From: Spirochaetaceae bacterium | Lineage (GTDB): Bacteria; Spirochaetota; Spirochaetia; Treponematales; Breznakiellaceae | Assembly (NCBI GenBank): GCA_031265535.1 | Contig: JAISCO010000196.1 | Coordinates: forward strand, 1-8,933 | DNA: 8,933 nucleotides | Direction: 5' to 3' | The notes under the pieces: generated by a model | Databases searched by the model: none | What the model was told of the DNA's origin: nothing | What the model saw: only the letters and a program-made list of their open reading frames with translations | Position numbers and translations under genes: made by a program | In this document: in pieces, positions 1 through 5,091 of the stretch | Layout of the letters: the number at the start of each line of letters is the position of its first letter | Numbering within the stretch: the stretch's first letter is position 1

Positions 1-74
1 CCTTTGTGAGACATGGGTAAACAAGGGGCGTTTTTCCCCCTCTGCGGGAAGGGACTCCCCGTAAAGAGTGGTCT

Positions 75-245
75 TTATGGTGCGAACAGCGGCTTATGCT
101 GGCCATAGTGAAGTATATAATCCTGCAGACGGTCTCCGTTATGGACCTGTTTGAAAACATTCACCGGCTTGCCGGACTCTGCGCCAATTCCAAAAGAAAA
201 CGGCTGCCCGCGCTTTACAGGCTGCTTGTCCCTAAGTAAACGCAT
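75..245 (-). CDS. small hypothetical protein, 56 aa
   Basis: A short leftward ORF, ATG at 245-243 and TAA at 77-75. The product starts MRLLRDKQPVKRGQ and ends GQHKPLFAP. I do not recognise a family. It has no membrane segment, signal peptide or cysteine pair; it is basic at the N-terminus and mixed polar elsewhere. Its start overlaps the end of the upstream leftward gene by 14 bases, as expected for translational coupling in a compact phage operon. Its amino-acid make-up is more protein-like than the frame obtained by reading through the upstream gene's TAG stop (that frame gives many W, R, C and A and ends at 139). This choice matters for the genetic-code question. The call rests on overlap and composition only. 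Confidence 0.5.
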   Translation of the reverse strand: MRLLRDKQPVKRGQPFSFGIGAESGKPVNVFKQVHNGDRLQDYILHYGQHKPLFAP

Positions 246-498
246 ATGGGTCTGCCCATCCCCGGAATTCCCAGATAAAATCGCCTCCGTTCATTCCTGA
301 AAACGCGTACAATGTTTCCGCCGCCGACTTCGCAACCCACTCCCGATTTTCGGAGCAGCAGGAAAATCGGGCCATCGGGTTGTCCATCTCAAACATAATC
401 GGAGACGGCAGTTCATAGCGGTCTCCGTTCATTTGCCCTGCCGCGGAAAGCAGTCCGCCAGTATTCTGCGCCAATGCGTCAATATTATCAAATTTCAT
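232..498 (-). CDS. small hypothetical protein, 88 aa
   Basis: Leftward ORF starting MKFDNIDALAQNT. I chose the ATG at 498 because a GAGGAA sits about 10 bases upstream and the start overlaps the preceding gene's stop by 11 bases; in-frame ATGs further upstream (to 588) would overlap that gene more deeply. The product is soluble-looking, with an acidic stretch and an aromatic C-terminal third (FIWEFRGWADPYAFT). I do not recognise a domain. The stop codon is TAG (234-232). If TAG were reassigned in this genome the protein would gain 31 residues and stop at a TAA at 141-139, running out of frame through the next small gene, which looks less natural. Confidence 0.6.
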   Translation of the reverse strand: MKFDNIDALAQNTGGLLSAAGQMNGDRYELPSPIMFEMDNPMARFSCCSENREWVAKSAAETLYAFSGMNGGDFIWEFRGWADPYAFT

Positions 499-694
499 GA
501 TTTGGTGCTTCCTCAAATTTTTCATCAAATTCCGTTTTACTCCTAATCCAAACAGTTTTATCATCGCCGTACGCCCGACGGTAAACAATTAGACATTGTC
601 CGGAGTCCCTCGCGGCCAGTCCAGTATGAAGAATGACATAAATATCTTTCGTTTTAATACTGCGGTACCGCTTTCCGGCTTGAATATTTATCAT
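488..694 (-). CDS. DUF1653-like small protein, 68 aa
   Basis: Leftward ORF, ATG at 694, TGA at 490-488. The sequence follows the DUF1653 pattern as I remember it: a G-x-x-YR opening (GKRYRSIKTKDIYVIL), a central hydrophobic-plus-acidic stretch, then a VYR-x-x-YGD...VWIR-x-x-x-x-F core (LIVYRRAYGDDKTVWIRSK) and an acidic end. DUF1653 proteins are short, widespread in bacteria and phages, and of unknown function. The gene follows the ssDNA-binding-protein gene after 66 bases and overlaps the next gene by 11 bases, so it is probably co-transcribed. A UUCG-capped hairpin lies just before its start and no strong Shine-Dalgarno is visible, so the hairpin may affect expression. The family call is a motif match by eye. 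Confidence 0.72.
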   Translation of the reverse strand: MINIQAGKRYRSIKTKDIYVILHTGLAARDSGQCLIVYRRAYGDDKTVWIRSKTEFDEKFEEAPNHEI

Positions 695-697
695 AAA

Positions 698-716
698 AGG
701 CGGAACCCGAAGGTCC
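698..716 (-). terminator. UUCG-capped hairpin, possible attenuator or weak terminator
   Basis: On the leftward strand GGACC (716-712), loop TTCG (711-708) and GGTTCC (707-702) form a short stem with one bulged T, followed by GCCTTTT and then the ATG of the DUF1653-like gene. The C(UUCG)G tetraloop is exceptionally stable, and such hairpins are known at gene boundaries in T4-type phages. The four-T tract is short for a full terminator. It could instead set 3'-end stability or lower downstream translation. Confidence 0.35.
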
Positions 717-760
717 TGCCCTTATAATTCCCGCTTGCCAGTCGAACCGTCCGTGTCGCG

Positions 761-2152
761 TCAGGATAACTCAAACCGGGTTCCGTCCAAAGGATCAACC
801 GCCACGTTTGCTCCGCTAACAAAATGGGAAACCGATCCCTCCATAAGTTCCCCGGCATCCGGCGACCAATCGAACGACCCGTCCTCATTCACCCCAAGAA
901 CAAACGATTTCTCTTTATCGGTCATAAGCGGAACCCCCAAATAGTGTTTTCCGTTGTACGAACCATCCGCAAGCCCGGCCCAAATCGCGTCAGTCATGGG
1001 TGTCGACACTTTTACTACGGCAAACGGAGAACGCACGGGCGGTGCCGAAGGTGCCGGAGACTGGGGAACGGAAACCGCCGGCTGAGCCGGACTTGCCGCG
1101 GGAGTTGAAACCGGGGAAACTGCCCGCGAATTGCCGGGACCTCCCGCCGTATCGGACGGAACATCGTCCACGTCCGGCGGAAATTTCATCTGCTGCTCGG
1201 CAAGATCGGCTTCCTCTTTCTCCGCCATAGCCAGAAGCTCTTCATAGTATTTTGTCTTAAATACCTGATCGACCTTCTGGATAAAAAGTCCGATCTTGGA
1301 CTTTAGCCTGGCGTAGCGGGTCACGGTAAACAGCTTGTCAAAGTCGTTCAGTTCCCACGACCGTTCCTCATCGGAAATGCCCTTGTCGACAATTACGGCC
1401 TTAACGTCTTCATCCAGATACTTGATATGGTCTATACCGTGAAGAACTTTGTACCACGGCTTCTCATTAACTTTGCGAATAACAATATCGTAGTCTTCCC
1501 AGTCGGTATTCCCGTCACCGGCCACAATATCGTCCATAATCAACTGAAAAACGGTATCGGGAACACCGGGCTCAAAGAAAACCTTATCCTGCCACTCGGA
1601 AGCCTTTTTTGAAAGAACCCGGAATTTTTTGTTCTCCAGATGCCAGTCGTAATTGGCGCGGTCAATAACATTGAAAAGAACATACGGAGTGAACCGCCAC
1701 CCTTTCTCAAGAGTATTTTCAACATTATTGTTTTTCGCCACACGATTGTACAGCTCCGGATGAAGCGTAGCGTAGTCGTAAACATACGCGCCAAGCTGCC
1801 CGTTGGAATTCGGAATATTTTTATCCCAGTGGCGGGAAAGAACCTTATTCATGACCCGGTACAAAATCCAATCCTTGTGTTCCTGCGGGTCCGGCCCGAT
1901 GCAGCGGAATTTTTTGTCGTCGTCTCCCAGAATCATGGCGATATGAACCCGCTTGGAATCCGTAGGCTTTTCCCTAACCAAATACGGCAGCCCGACAAGC
2001 CGGAACGCCTGCTGCTTGTCCGTGTACAGCGGAGCGTACGGAACATCAGGGTATCCCGATCCTCCGGAAAAATTACCGCGGGATGCCTCCTCCGCTTTCT
2101 GTTTTTTTCGCTGGGCAAGGGCCGCCTCAAATTTTTCCTTCACACTACTCAT
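761..2152 (-). CDS. gp32-like single-stranded-DNA-binding protein, 463 aa
   Basis: Likely the phage ssDNA-binding protein that coats template DNA and recruits replication and recombination proteins. The N-terminus (about 1-22) is basic and charged, as in gp32-type proteins, where it drives cooperative binding. The core (about 50-235) has the pattern I associate with phage gp32/RPA-like OB folds: WRFTPYVLFNVIDR at 152-165, W170, a RVL strand at 178-180, then DDIV (207-210) and DWEDYDIVIRK (217-227). A helical charged region (about 265-325) and a Pro/Ser/Ala linker (about 338-375) follow, with a C-terminal domain of about 85 residues that I do not recognise. Standard SSB/gp32 proteins end in an acidic tail instead. 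The start is firm: AAAGGAG lies just upstream of the ATG at 2152. It is the first gene of the leftward operon. The family call is by motif, without alignment. Confidence 0.72.
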   Translation of the reverse strand: MSSVKEKFEAALAQRKKQKAEEASRGNFSGGSGYPDVPYAPLYTDKQQAFRLVGLPYLVREKPTDSKRVHIAMILGDDDKKFRCIGPDPQEHKDWILYRVMNKVLSRHWDKNIPNSNGQLGAYVYDYATLHPELYNRVAKNNNVENTLEKGWRFTPYVLFNVIDRANYDWHLENKKFRVLSKKASEWQDKVFFEPGVPDTVFQLIMDDIVAGDGNTDWEDYDIVIRKVNEKPWYKVLHGIDHIKYLDEDVKAVIVDKGISDEERSWELNDFDKLFTVTRYARLKSKIGLFIQKVDQVFKTKYYEELLAMAEKEEADLAEQQMKFPPDVDDVPSDTAGGPGNSRAVSPVSTPAASPAQPAVSVPQSPAPSAPPVRSPFAVVKVSTPMTDAIWAGLADGSYNGKHYLGVPLMTDKEKSFVLGVNEDGSFDWSPDAGELMEGSVSHFVSGANVAVDPLDGTRFELS

Positions 2153-2156
2153 AAAG

Positions 2157-2180
2157 TCTCCTTTGGCGCTTCTGTCGCCT
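2157..2180 (-). promoter_or_regulatory. leader hairpin plus Shine-Dalgarno, copy 1 of a shared element
   Basis: Read leftward, the ssDNA-binding-protein leader contains AGGCGACAG, A, AGCGCC, AAAGGAGA and the ATG five bases later. GGCG (2179-2176) pairs with CGCC (2168-2165) around a 7-base loop, placing a 4-bp hairpin directly against the strong AAAGGAG ribosome-binding site. Almost the same 24 bases recur on the + strand at 3048-3071, at the start of the large structured RNA. T4 gp32 represses its own translation by binding a structured leader, so an autoregulatory role is possible here. That role is inferred. Confidence 0.55.
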
Positions 2181-2193
2181 AAATTCTAATTGG

Positions 2194-2210
2194 GCCGCGA
2201 GGCTTGCGGC
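2194..2210 (-). promoter_or_regulatory. GC-rich leader hairpin
   Basis: On the leftward strand GCCGC, AAGCCTC, GCGGC forms a perfect 5-bp stem with a 7-base loop, about 5 bases after the candidate -10 box and therefore near the 5' end of the ssDNA-binding-protein transcript. A 5'-terminal stem of this kind often protects phage mRNA from decay. No T tract follows, so it is not a terminator. Confidence 0.35.
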
Positions 2211-2214
2211 TTTA

Positions 2215-2242
2215 TATATAATTCCTGCAAATACCGTGTCGA
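2215..2242 (-). promoter_or_regulatory. candidate promoter of the leftward operon
   Basis: Leftward, TCGACA (2242-2237) differs from the TTGACA -35 consensus at one base. It is followed after 16 bases by TATATA (2220-2215), an acceptable -10; the alternating TA run also permits 18-base spacing. The transcript would begin near 2208 and carry a leader of about 55 bases with two hairpins before the ssDNA-binding-protein start. For the divergent methyltransferase gene, only a TATAAA (2264-2269) without a -35 box is visible. Confidence 0.45.
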
Positions 2243-2296
2243 AGCACCCGCGTTAAATAAAACTATAAAAATATCATTCGGAATTATATCTGATAA

Positions 2297-2929
2297 ATGA
2301 AAAAGCTGATTTTATCGTTATGCGGGGGTTCAGGAAGCTGGGAATCGCCCTATGCGGCAATCCCGCAGGAATACAGAGTAATAAACATTACCCTTCCCGA
2401 AAATGACGTGAGAACCTACAACCCGCCGCCGGGGGTATACGGAGTTCTTGCGCCGCCGCCATGCGAGGCATTTTCCTACGCCAGAAGAACTAACGGCAAA
2501 CAGGATAAAAAGTATACAATGAACTTGGACGAGGGGCTTGAGATTGCTGCGGCGTGCCTTAAAGTTATTGAGAAGTGCAATCCCCATTTTTGGGCACTCG
2601 AAAACCCGTATGGCGATATTAACCGGCACCTGGGAAAACCGCAGTATATTTTCCAGCCGTGGCAATTCGGGCACTGGTGGACGAAAAAGACCTGCGTCTG
2701 GGGGAATTTTAACAAGCCCCTGGAAACCTGTACGCGGGAAACATGCCCGAAGCTGAAACTGTACACAAGGCCGGGGCGCAGGATGCCGTCAATCGCCTTT
2801 CTGCACAAGAGCGCGGCATCCATGATACCCGGATTTGAACCGTATTTGGACTATATTAAAACAGACTACGATTTGCGGTCAATTACTCCTCCCGGATTTG
2901 CGCGGGCATTTTTTGAGGCAAACCGGTAA
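2297..2929 (+). CDS. DNA cytosine-C5 methyltransferase homologue, 210 aa
   Basis: Likely transfers a methyl group from S-adenosylmethionine to cytosine, or is a relative with altered chemistry. Visible motifs in order: an SAM-site-like start LSLCGGSGSW (6-15), the catalytic Pro-Cys loop APPPCEAFS (52-60, nucleophile candidate C56), the ENP motif in WALENPYG (99-106, matching ENV of motif VI), a short variable region with four cysteines (C133, C145, C150 and nearby), and TPPGFARAFFEAN (197-209), like the final motif X helix. It is much shorter than typical Dcm-type enzymes of 300-plus residues, so target recognition must be minimal. Short enzymes of this kind are common in phages, for self-protection or DNA modification. 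No restriction gene lies beside it, so it looks solitary. The ribosome-binding site is weak (GGA about 14 bases upstream). Confidence 0.75.
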   Translation: MKKLILSLCGGSGSWESPYAAIPQEYRVINITLPENDVRTYNPPPGVYGVLAPPPCEAFSYARRTNGKQDKKYTMNLDEGLEIAAACLKVIEKCNPHFWALENPYGDINRHLGKPQYIFQPWQFGHWWTKKTCVWGNFNKPLETCTRETCPKLKLYTRPGRRMPSIAFLHKSAASMIPGFEPYLDYIKTDYDLRSITPPGFARAFFEANR

Positions 2930-2951
2930 AAAAATTTCCTAGCGGGAAATT
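2927..2951 (-). terminator. hairpin shaped like a leftward terminator
   Basis: AATTTCC (2933-2939), TAGCG, GGAAATT (2945-2951) is a perfect 7-bp stem starting four bases after the methyltransferase stop. On the + strand no T tract follows. On the leftward strand the stem runs straight into seven Ts (2936-2930), the shape of a Rho-independent terminator. No leftward gene is visible to its right in this window, so it may stop antisense transcripts, or simply be a 3'-end stabiliser for the methyltransferase mRNA. Confidence 0.4.
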
Positions 2952-2953
2952 AC

Positions 2954-2983
2954 CACAAATGTGTCTAAATAGCTATATTTGTG
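2954..2983. repeat. inverted repeat, possible operator
   Basis: CACAAAT (2954-2960) and ATTTGTG (2977-2983) are perfect 7-base inverted arms around 16 AT-rich bases. No T tract follows on either strand. It lies about 60-90 bases before the proposed 5' end of the large RNA, so it could be a protein-binding site controlling that promoter. This is inferred from position and symmetry only. Confidence 0.3.
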
Positions 2984-3040
2984 TAATGTTTCTAAAAATT
3001 GAAAAAATTTTATCGTCATCCGTTTTGGGTGGGAATAAAC

Positions 3041-3046
3041 TATATA
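3041..3046 (+). promoter_or_regulatory. -10-like TATATA before the large RNA
   Basis: TATATA lies 2 bases before the shared hairpin element that appears to open the large RNA. No sigma-70 -35 box is visible at the right distance. It could be a phage-type promoter that needs only a -10-like box, as in T4 late promoters. It is supported only by position. Confidence 0.25.
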
Positions 3047-3047
3047 G

Positions 3048-3071
3048 AGGCGACAGTAGCGCCAAAAGGAA
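3048..3071 (+). repeat. shared hairpin and purine block, copy 2
   Basis: AGGCGACAG, T, AGCGCC, AAAAGGAAA here matches the leftward ssDNA-binding-protein leader at 2180-2157 with two base substitutions and one inserted A over 24 bases. GGCG (3049-3052) pairs with CGCC (3060-3063). Here no ATG follows the purine block, and the sequence continues into the folded RNA. The two copies are inverted relative to each other and both lie in non-coding leaders. Confidence 0.6.
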
Positions 3072-3826
3072 AATCGCGGACGACCTGCTTCGGATCAAAG
3101 AGCAGACGGCGGGCGGCTTGGGATCGATTCCCTAAAAATATTAGGTTAACTTGCCGGTCAAATTGCGAAGGCCGGCCCGGTACCTGCTTCAGCAATGCGG
3201 CGGGATACTGCGTAAGAACCAAGAATCAAAACGGAGGGGTAACCCTCAAAAAAACTAAAGCCCTTTGATCTTCAAGATCAATGTCCTGGCGATGATTTCC
3301 ATCTTGAGTGGAGTCTTCACCGGGTACGCTTCTGTGGCGGGATGTAAAACCACTGGGCAGGAGATTGAGCAAACCAGGCGCACGGGATAGAAAGAATTCT
3401 GTGAAGGAGGCGAGCGAACGTGGCAGGGAATACTACCAGAAGAATCATTGAAAGAGTACCCGAAAGGGGTCTGCTGGGAGAACTGAATCCGCAGTTCGCT
3501 GGAACCAGATGACGGGCCAACCGAACGCATAGGCCCTGCGAAATCCCGCGTTGCGTAGAGGTTGTCGGCAAACCTTCAGGAGACGCAGATGGGGCGTTAG
3601 TGAATCCTTGTTGTGCTCAATCAAAACAGGGACGTATCTAATCTTTAAATCCTGATTTAGCTGGTTCCACGGGGAATACGGATACCTCAGTGACTGGCGG
3701 CTACGATCCTTAACCGTTTCTTCAGAAATGAAGAAATCAGGGGCCGTAGTTTGCACGAAAAAGCCGTTTCCTAATGACCCCCAAGGGGGAATGCTCATGT
3801 GAATTAGGAACTTAACTTCTAGCGGC
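3048..3826 (+). ncRNA. large structured non-coding RNA, GOLLD/ROOL-like candidate
   Basis: About 780 bases with no credible ORF and dense base pairing. Helices found by eye include:
- CTGCT 3085-3089 with AGCAG 3101-3105
- CCTAA 3131-3135 with TTAGG 3141-3145
- GCCGG 3153-3157 with CCGGC 3172-3176
- GAGGG 3234-3238, loop GTAA, CCCTC
- TTGATC 3265-3270 with GATCAA 3276-3281
- CCTGG 3285-3289 with CCGGG 3320-3324, enclosing TCCA/TGGA
- CACGGGAT 3381-3388 with ATTCTGTG 3396-3403
- CCC-GAAA-GGG near 3460
- GAACTG 3480-3485 with CAGTTC 3492-3497
- GGGCC 3514-3518 with GGCCC 3532-3536
- TGCGT 3552-3556 with ACGCA 3583-3587, enclosing AGGTT/AACCT
- GGCTACG 3699-3705 with CGTAGTT 3745-3751, enclosing TTTCTTCA-GAAA-TGAAGAAA
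- AGCCG 3762-3766 with CGGCT 3822-3826, enclosing TTCCTAAT/ATTAGGAA
GNRA loops and G-U pairs fix the + strand. I see no group I or II intron core, tmRNA, RNase P or tRNA. GOLLD and ROOL are giant phage RNAs of unknown function; which of them this is, or whether it is new, cannot be settled by eye. Confidence 0.7.
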
Positions 3827-3928
3827 TAAAAATAAAAAATAATTAAACGCATTTATTTAAAAATTAAATAAGGGATAGCTATGTTCAAAATTTTTAGATA
3901 ATAGAATTACGATAGGAATTAATAATGT
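3827..3928 (+). other. AT-rich spacer before the RNase H and polymerase genes
   Basis: About 100 bases, strongly A/T-rich, between the last helix of the large RNA and the RNase H start. It contains an all-A/T hairpin (TTATTTAA 3853-3860, AAA, TTAAATAA 3864-3871) and a GATAAT (3897-3902) that matches a -10 box at five of six bases, but has no -35 partner at normal spacing. No T-tract terminator for the RNA is visible. It may hold the operon's promoter or an easily melted region. The ribosome-binding site AGGA (3914-3917) lies 11 bases before the ATG. Confidence 0.35.
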
Positions 3929-4468
3929 ATGGGTAATTTTTACGATAACTTTAATATAATTGCTTACGCGGACGGAGCCTGTAAAAATAACGGGGCAAAA
4001 GACTCCAAGGGCGGGTGGGCTTTTGTTATTTGGTTTGACGGCAACAAAAAAGAAATTCATTCCGCCGGCTACTCGGAAATGACTACTAACCAGCGAATGG
4101 AGCTGACAGCCGTGATTAAAGTTCTTGAAGAAATAAAAATCCGCTGGCCAGATTCCGGCGTTCCGGTTATTATTTTATCTGATTCACAGTATGTGGTTAA
4201 AGGCGCAAGCGACTGGATGTTCAATTGGGAAAGAAAGGGATGGAAAAGATCAAACAACCCCAATTCAAAATCCGGCGTCGTTAGCAATTTAGACCTTTGG
4301 AAAAAGATGTTTTCTCTGGTAAAAGAAATTCATCCAGTTTTTTCCTGGATCAAAGGCCATGCCGGTTACAAATATAATGAACTGTGCGACGATCTTGCCG
4401 GCGCGGCCATAGATACGCAATCCGACTACTATAAAGTTTTCAAGATGCCTTTGGGATTAATTAATTAA
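3929..4468 (+). CDS. rnhA: ribonuclease HI, 179 aa
   Basis: Cleaves the RNA strand of RNA-DNA hybrids, here most likely to remove replication primers. All catalytic residues of RNase HI are visible: D15 in AYADGAC (12-18), E58 in RMEL, D85 in LSDSQYVV (83-90), H144 in IKGHAG (141-146) and D154 in NELCDDLA (150-157). The region at about 95-107, with DWMFNWERKGWKR, matches the basic protrusion (substrate-handle) of bacterial RNase HI. Length is slightly above the usual 155 or so, through a C-terminal tail. The ATG at 3929 is chosen because the ATG at 3924 meets a stop after three codons; AGGA lies 11 bases upstream. The polymerase ORF begins two bases after the TAA, so the genes are probably co-transcribed and translationally coupled. 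Confidence 0.93.
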   Translation: MGNFYDNFNIIAYADGACKNNGAKDSKGGWAFVIWFDGNKKEIHSAGYSEMTTNQRMELTAVIKVLEEIKIRWPDSGVPVIILSDSQYVVKGASDWMFNWERKGWKRSNNPNSKSGVVSNLDLWKKMFSLVKEIHPVFSWIKGHAGYKYNELCDDLAGAAIDTQSDYYKVFKMPLGLIN

Positions 4469-4470
4469 GT

Positions 4471-4956
4471 ATGCCAAACGAATTTGACGATTTTTTCGGG
4501 GAACTGGAACCGCAGACGGCAAAACGCGCCAAGGTCAAGGACAGGCTGGATTGCCCCATTCTCTTTTGCGACGACAGCCCAAATATAAATATTCTCGTTT
4601 CAGATTACTTCTCCGAAAAACAGTTAAAATACATAACGGCTTTTTTTCACGGCAAAGGGGCGAGAATAAACCTCGTGTATGTATTTTCAGCTATTTTTGA
4701 CGATAGGAAAAAAATAGTATCCGGCATGGCAAAGTTTTTTTCGGAAAATGTGCGGTCCGATTTACTGGAATGGCTGGATTCCAAAGTGCCCGTCGTAACA
4801 GCCGGCAGGGCTATTTACGCGGCAACTTACGACCCGGATGTTCAGGTACAGGGATTTTACGACAGCGTTTTTAATAATACGTTTTTTTATTCCCCTTTCC
4901 TGAACAATCGTGTTTACCCGATTGACACGGTATTTAAAATTTGCGCCTTCGGGTAG
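4471..4956 (+). CDS. N-terminal part of family A DNA polymerase, up to in-frame TAG
   Basis: 161 codons from ATG to TAG, starting MPNEFDDFFGELEPQ. It is in the same frame as the exonuclease-containing ORF downstream, and the 45 codons between the TAG and the GTG at 5092 are open and protein-like (SDKKTGEPVGYWDRWEKHF and on). I therefore read it as the start of one long polymerase gene rather than a separate gene. The alternating strand/helix pattern, with INILVSDYF (about 39-47), RINLVYVFSAIF (about 65-76) and VPVVTAGRAIYAAT (about 105-118), is reminiscent of a uracil-DNA-glycosylase-type fold, but no catalytic motif is convincing. It has no obvious Shine-Dalgarno and follows RNase H by two bases, which fits translational coupling. 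If TAG is a true stop, a 161-aa stand-alone protein is made. Confidence 0.65.
   Translation: MPNEFDDFFGELEPQTAKRAKVKDRLDCPILFCDDSPNINILVSDYFSEKQLKYITAFFHGKGARINLVYVFSAIFDDRKKIVSGMAKFFSENVRSDLLEWLDSKVPVVTAGRAIYAATYDPDVQVQGFYDSVFNNTFFYSPFLNNRVYPIDTVFKICAFG
4954..4956 (+). other. in-frame TAG inside the polymerase gene
   Basis: TAG follows the codons for KICAFG and the frame stays open from 4957 through the exonuclease domain to 7449. The next possible start is the GTG at 5092, which has no good ribosome-binding site. Options are TAG reassigned to an amino acid (glutamine in the TAG-recoded gut phages), suppression or readthrough, a recent nonsense mutation, or a sequence error. Other rightward genes here end in TAA or TGA, which fits reassignment. 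The leftward gene at 232-498 seems to end in TAG, which argues against it. Confidence 0.6.
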
Positions 4957-5091
4957 TCTGATAAAAAAACAGGCGAACCGGTCGGCTACTGGGACCGGTG
5001 GGAAAAGCACTTTGCGGAAAGCCAGATTGAAAGAGCGGTAAAAGCGGGCAACTGCTCCCTGCCGAGAAAAAGATCAATCCGCTGGAACGAA

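Noticed and set aside
1..40. Possible leftward gene starting at ATG 14 (MSHK) and a weak GGGG/CCCC hairpin at 25-39
   Set aside because: Only four codons are visible, there is no Shine-Dalgarno within 20 bases, and the hairpin is short with an interrupted T tract; not enough to call.
691..888. 65-codon leftward ORF overlapping the end of the ssDNA-binding-protein gene
   Set aside because: Out of frame with that gene, no ribosome-binding site, and composition typical of a shifted frame.
824..1230. Rightward ORFs of 94 and 76 codons and others up to 2189, opposite the ssDNA-binding protein
   Set aside because: They are antisense shadows of a convincing gene, rich in Arg and Pro because of the opposite strand's Pro/Ala codons.
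2999..3268. 89-codon rightward ORF starting at TTG
   Set aside because: It has a TTG start with no ribosome-binding site, odd composition, and runs through several RNA helices; better explained as part of the leader and RNA.
3445..3798. 117-codon leftward ORF, and others (3255-3530, 3317-3571), opposite the large RNA
   Set aside because: They overlap each other in different frames, have no recognisable domain or good ribosome-binding site, and are read from the strand opposite to the one supported by GNRA loops and G-U pairs. Structured G+C-moderate RNA commonly leaves such shadow ORFs.
3048..3826. Group I or group II intron, tmRNA, RNase P RNA or embedded tRNA
   Set aside because: No group I P/Q/R/S core, no group II 5' end plus domain V, no conserved RNase P or tmRNA elements, no T-arm plus acceptor for a tRNA, and no interrupted gene on either side.
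2930..3928. CRISPR array
   Set aside because: There is no regularly spaced direct repeat here; the repetition seen is local inverted pairing within an RNA fold.
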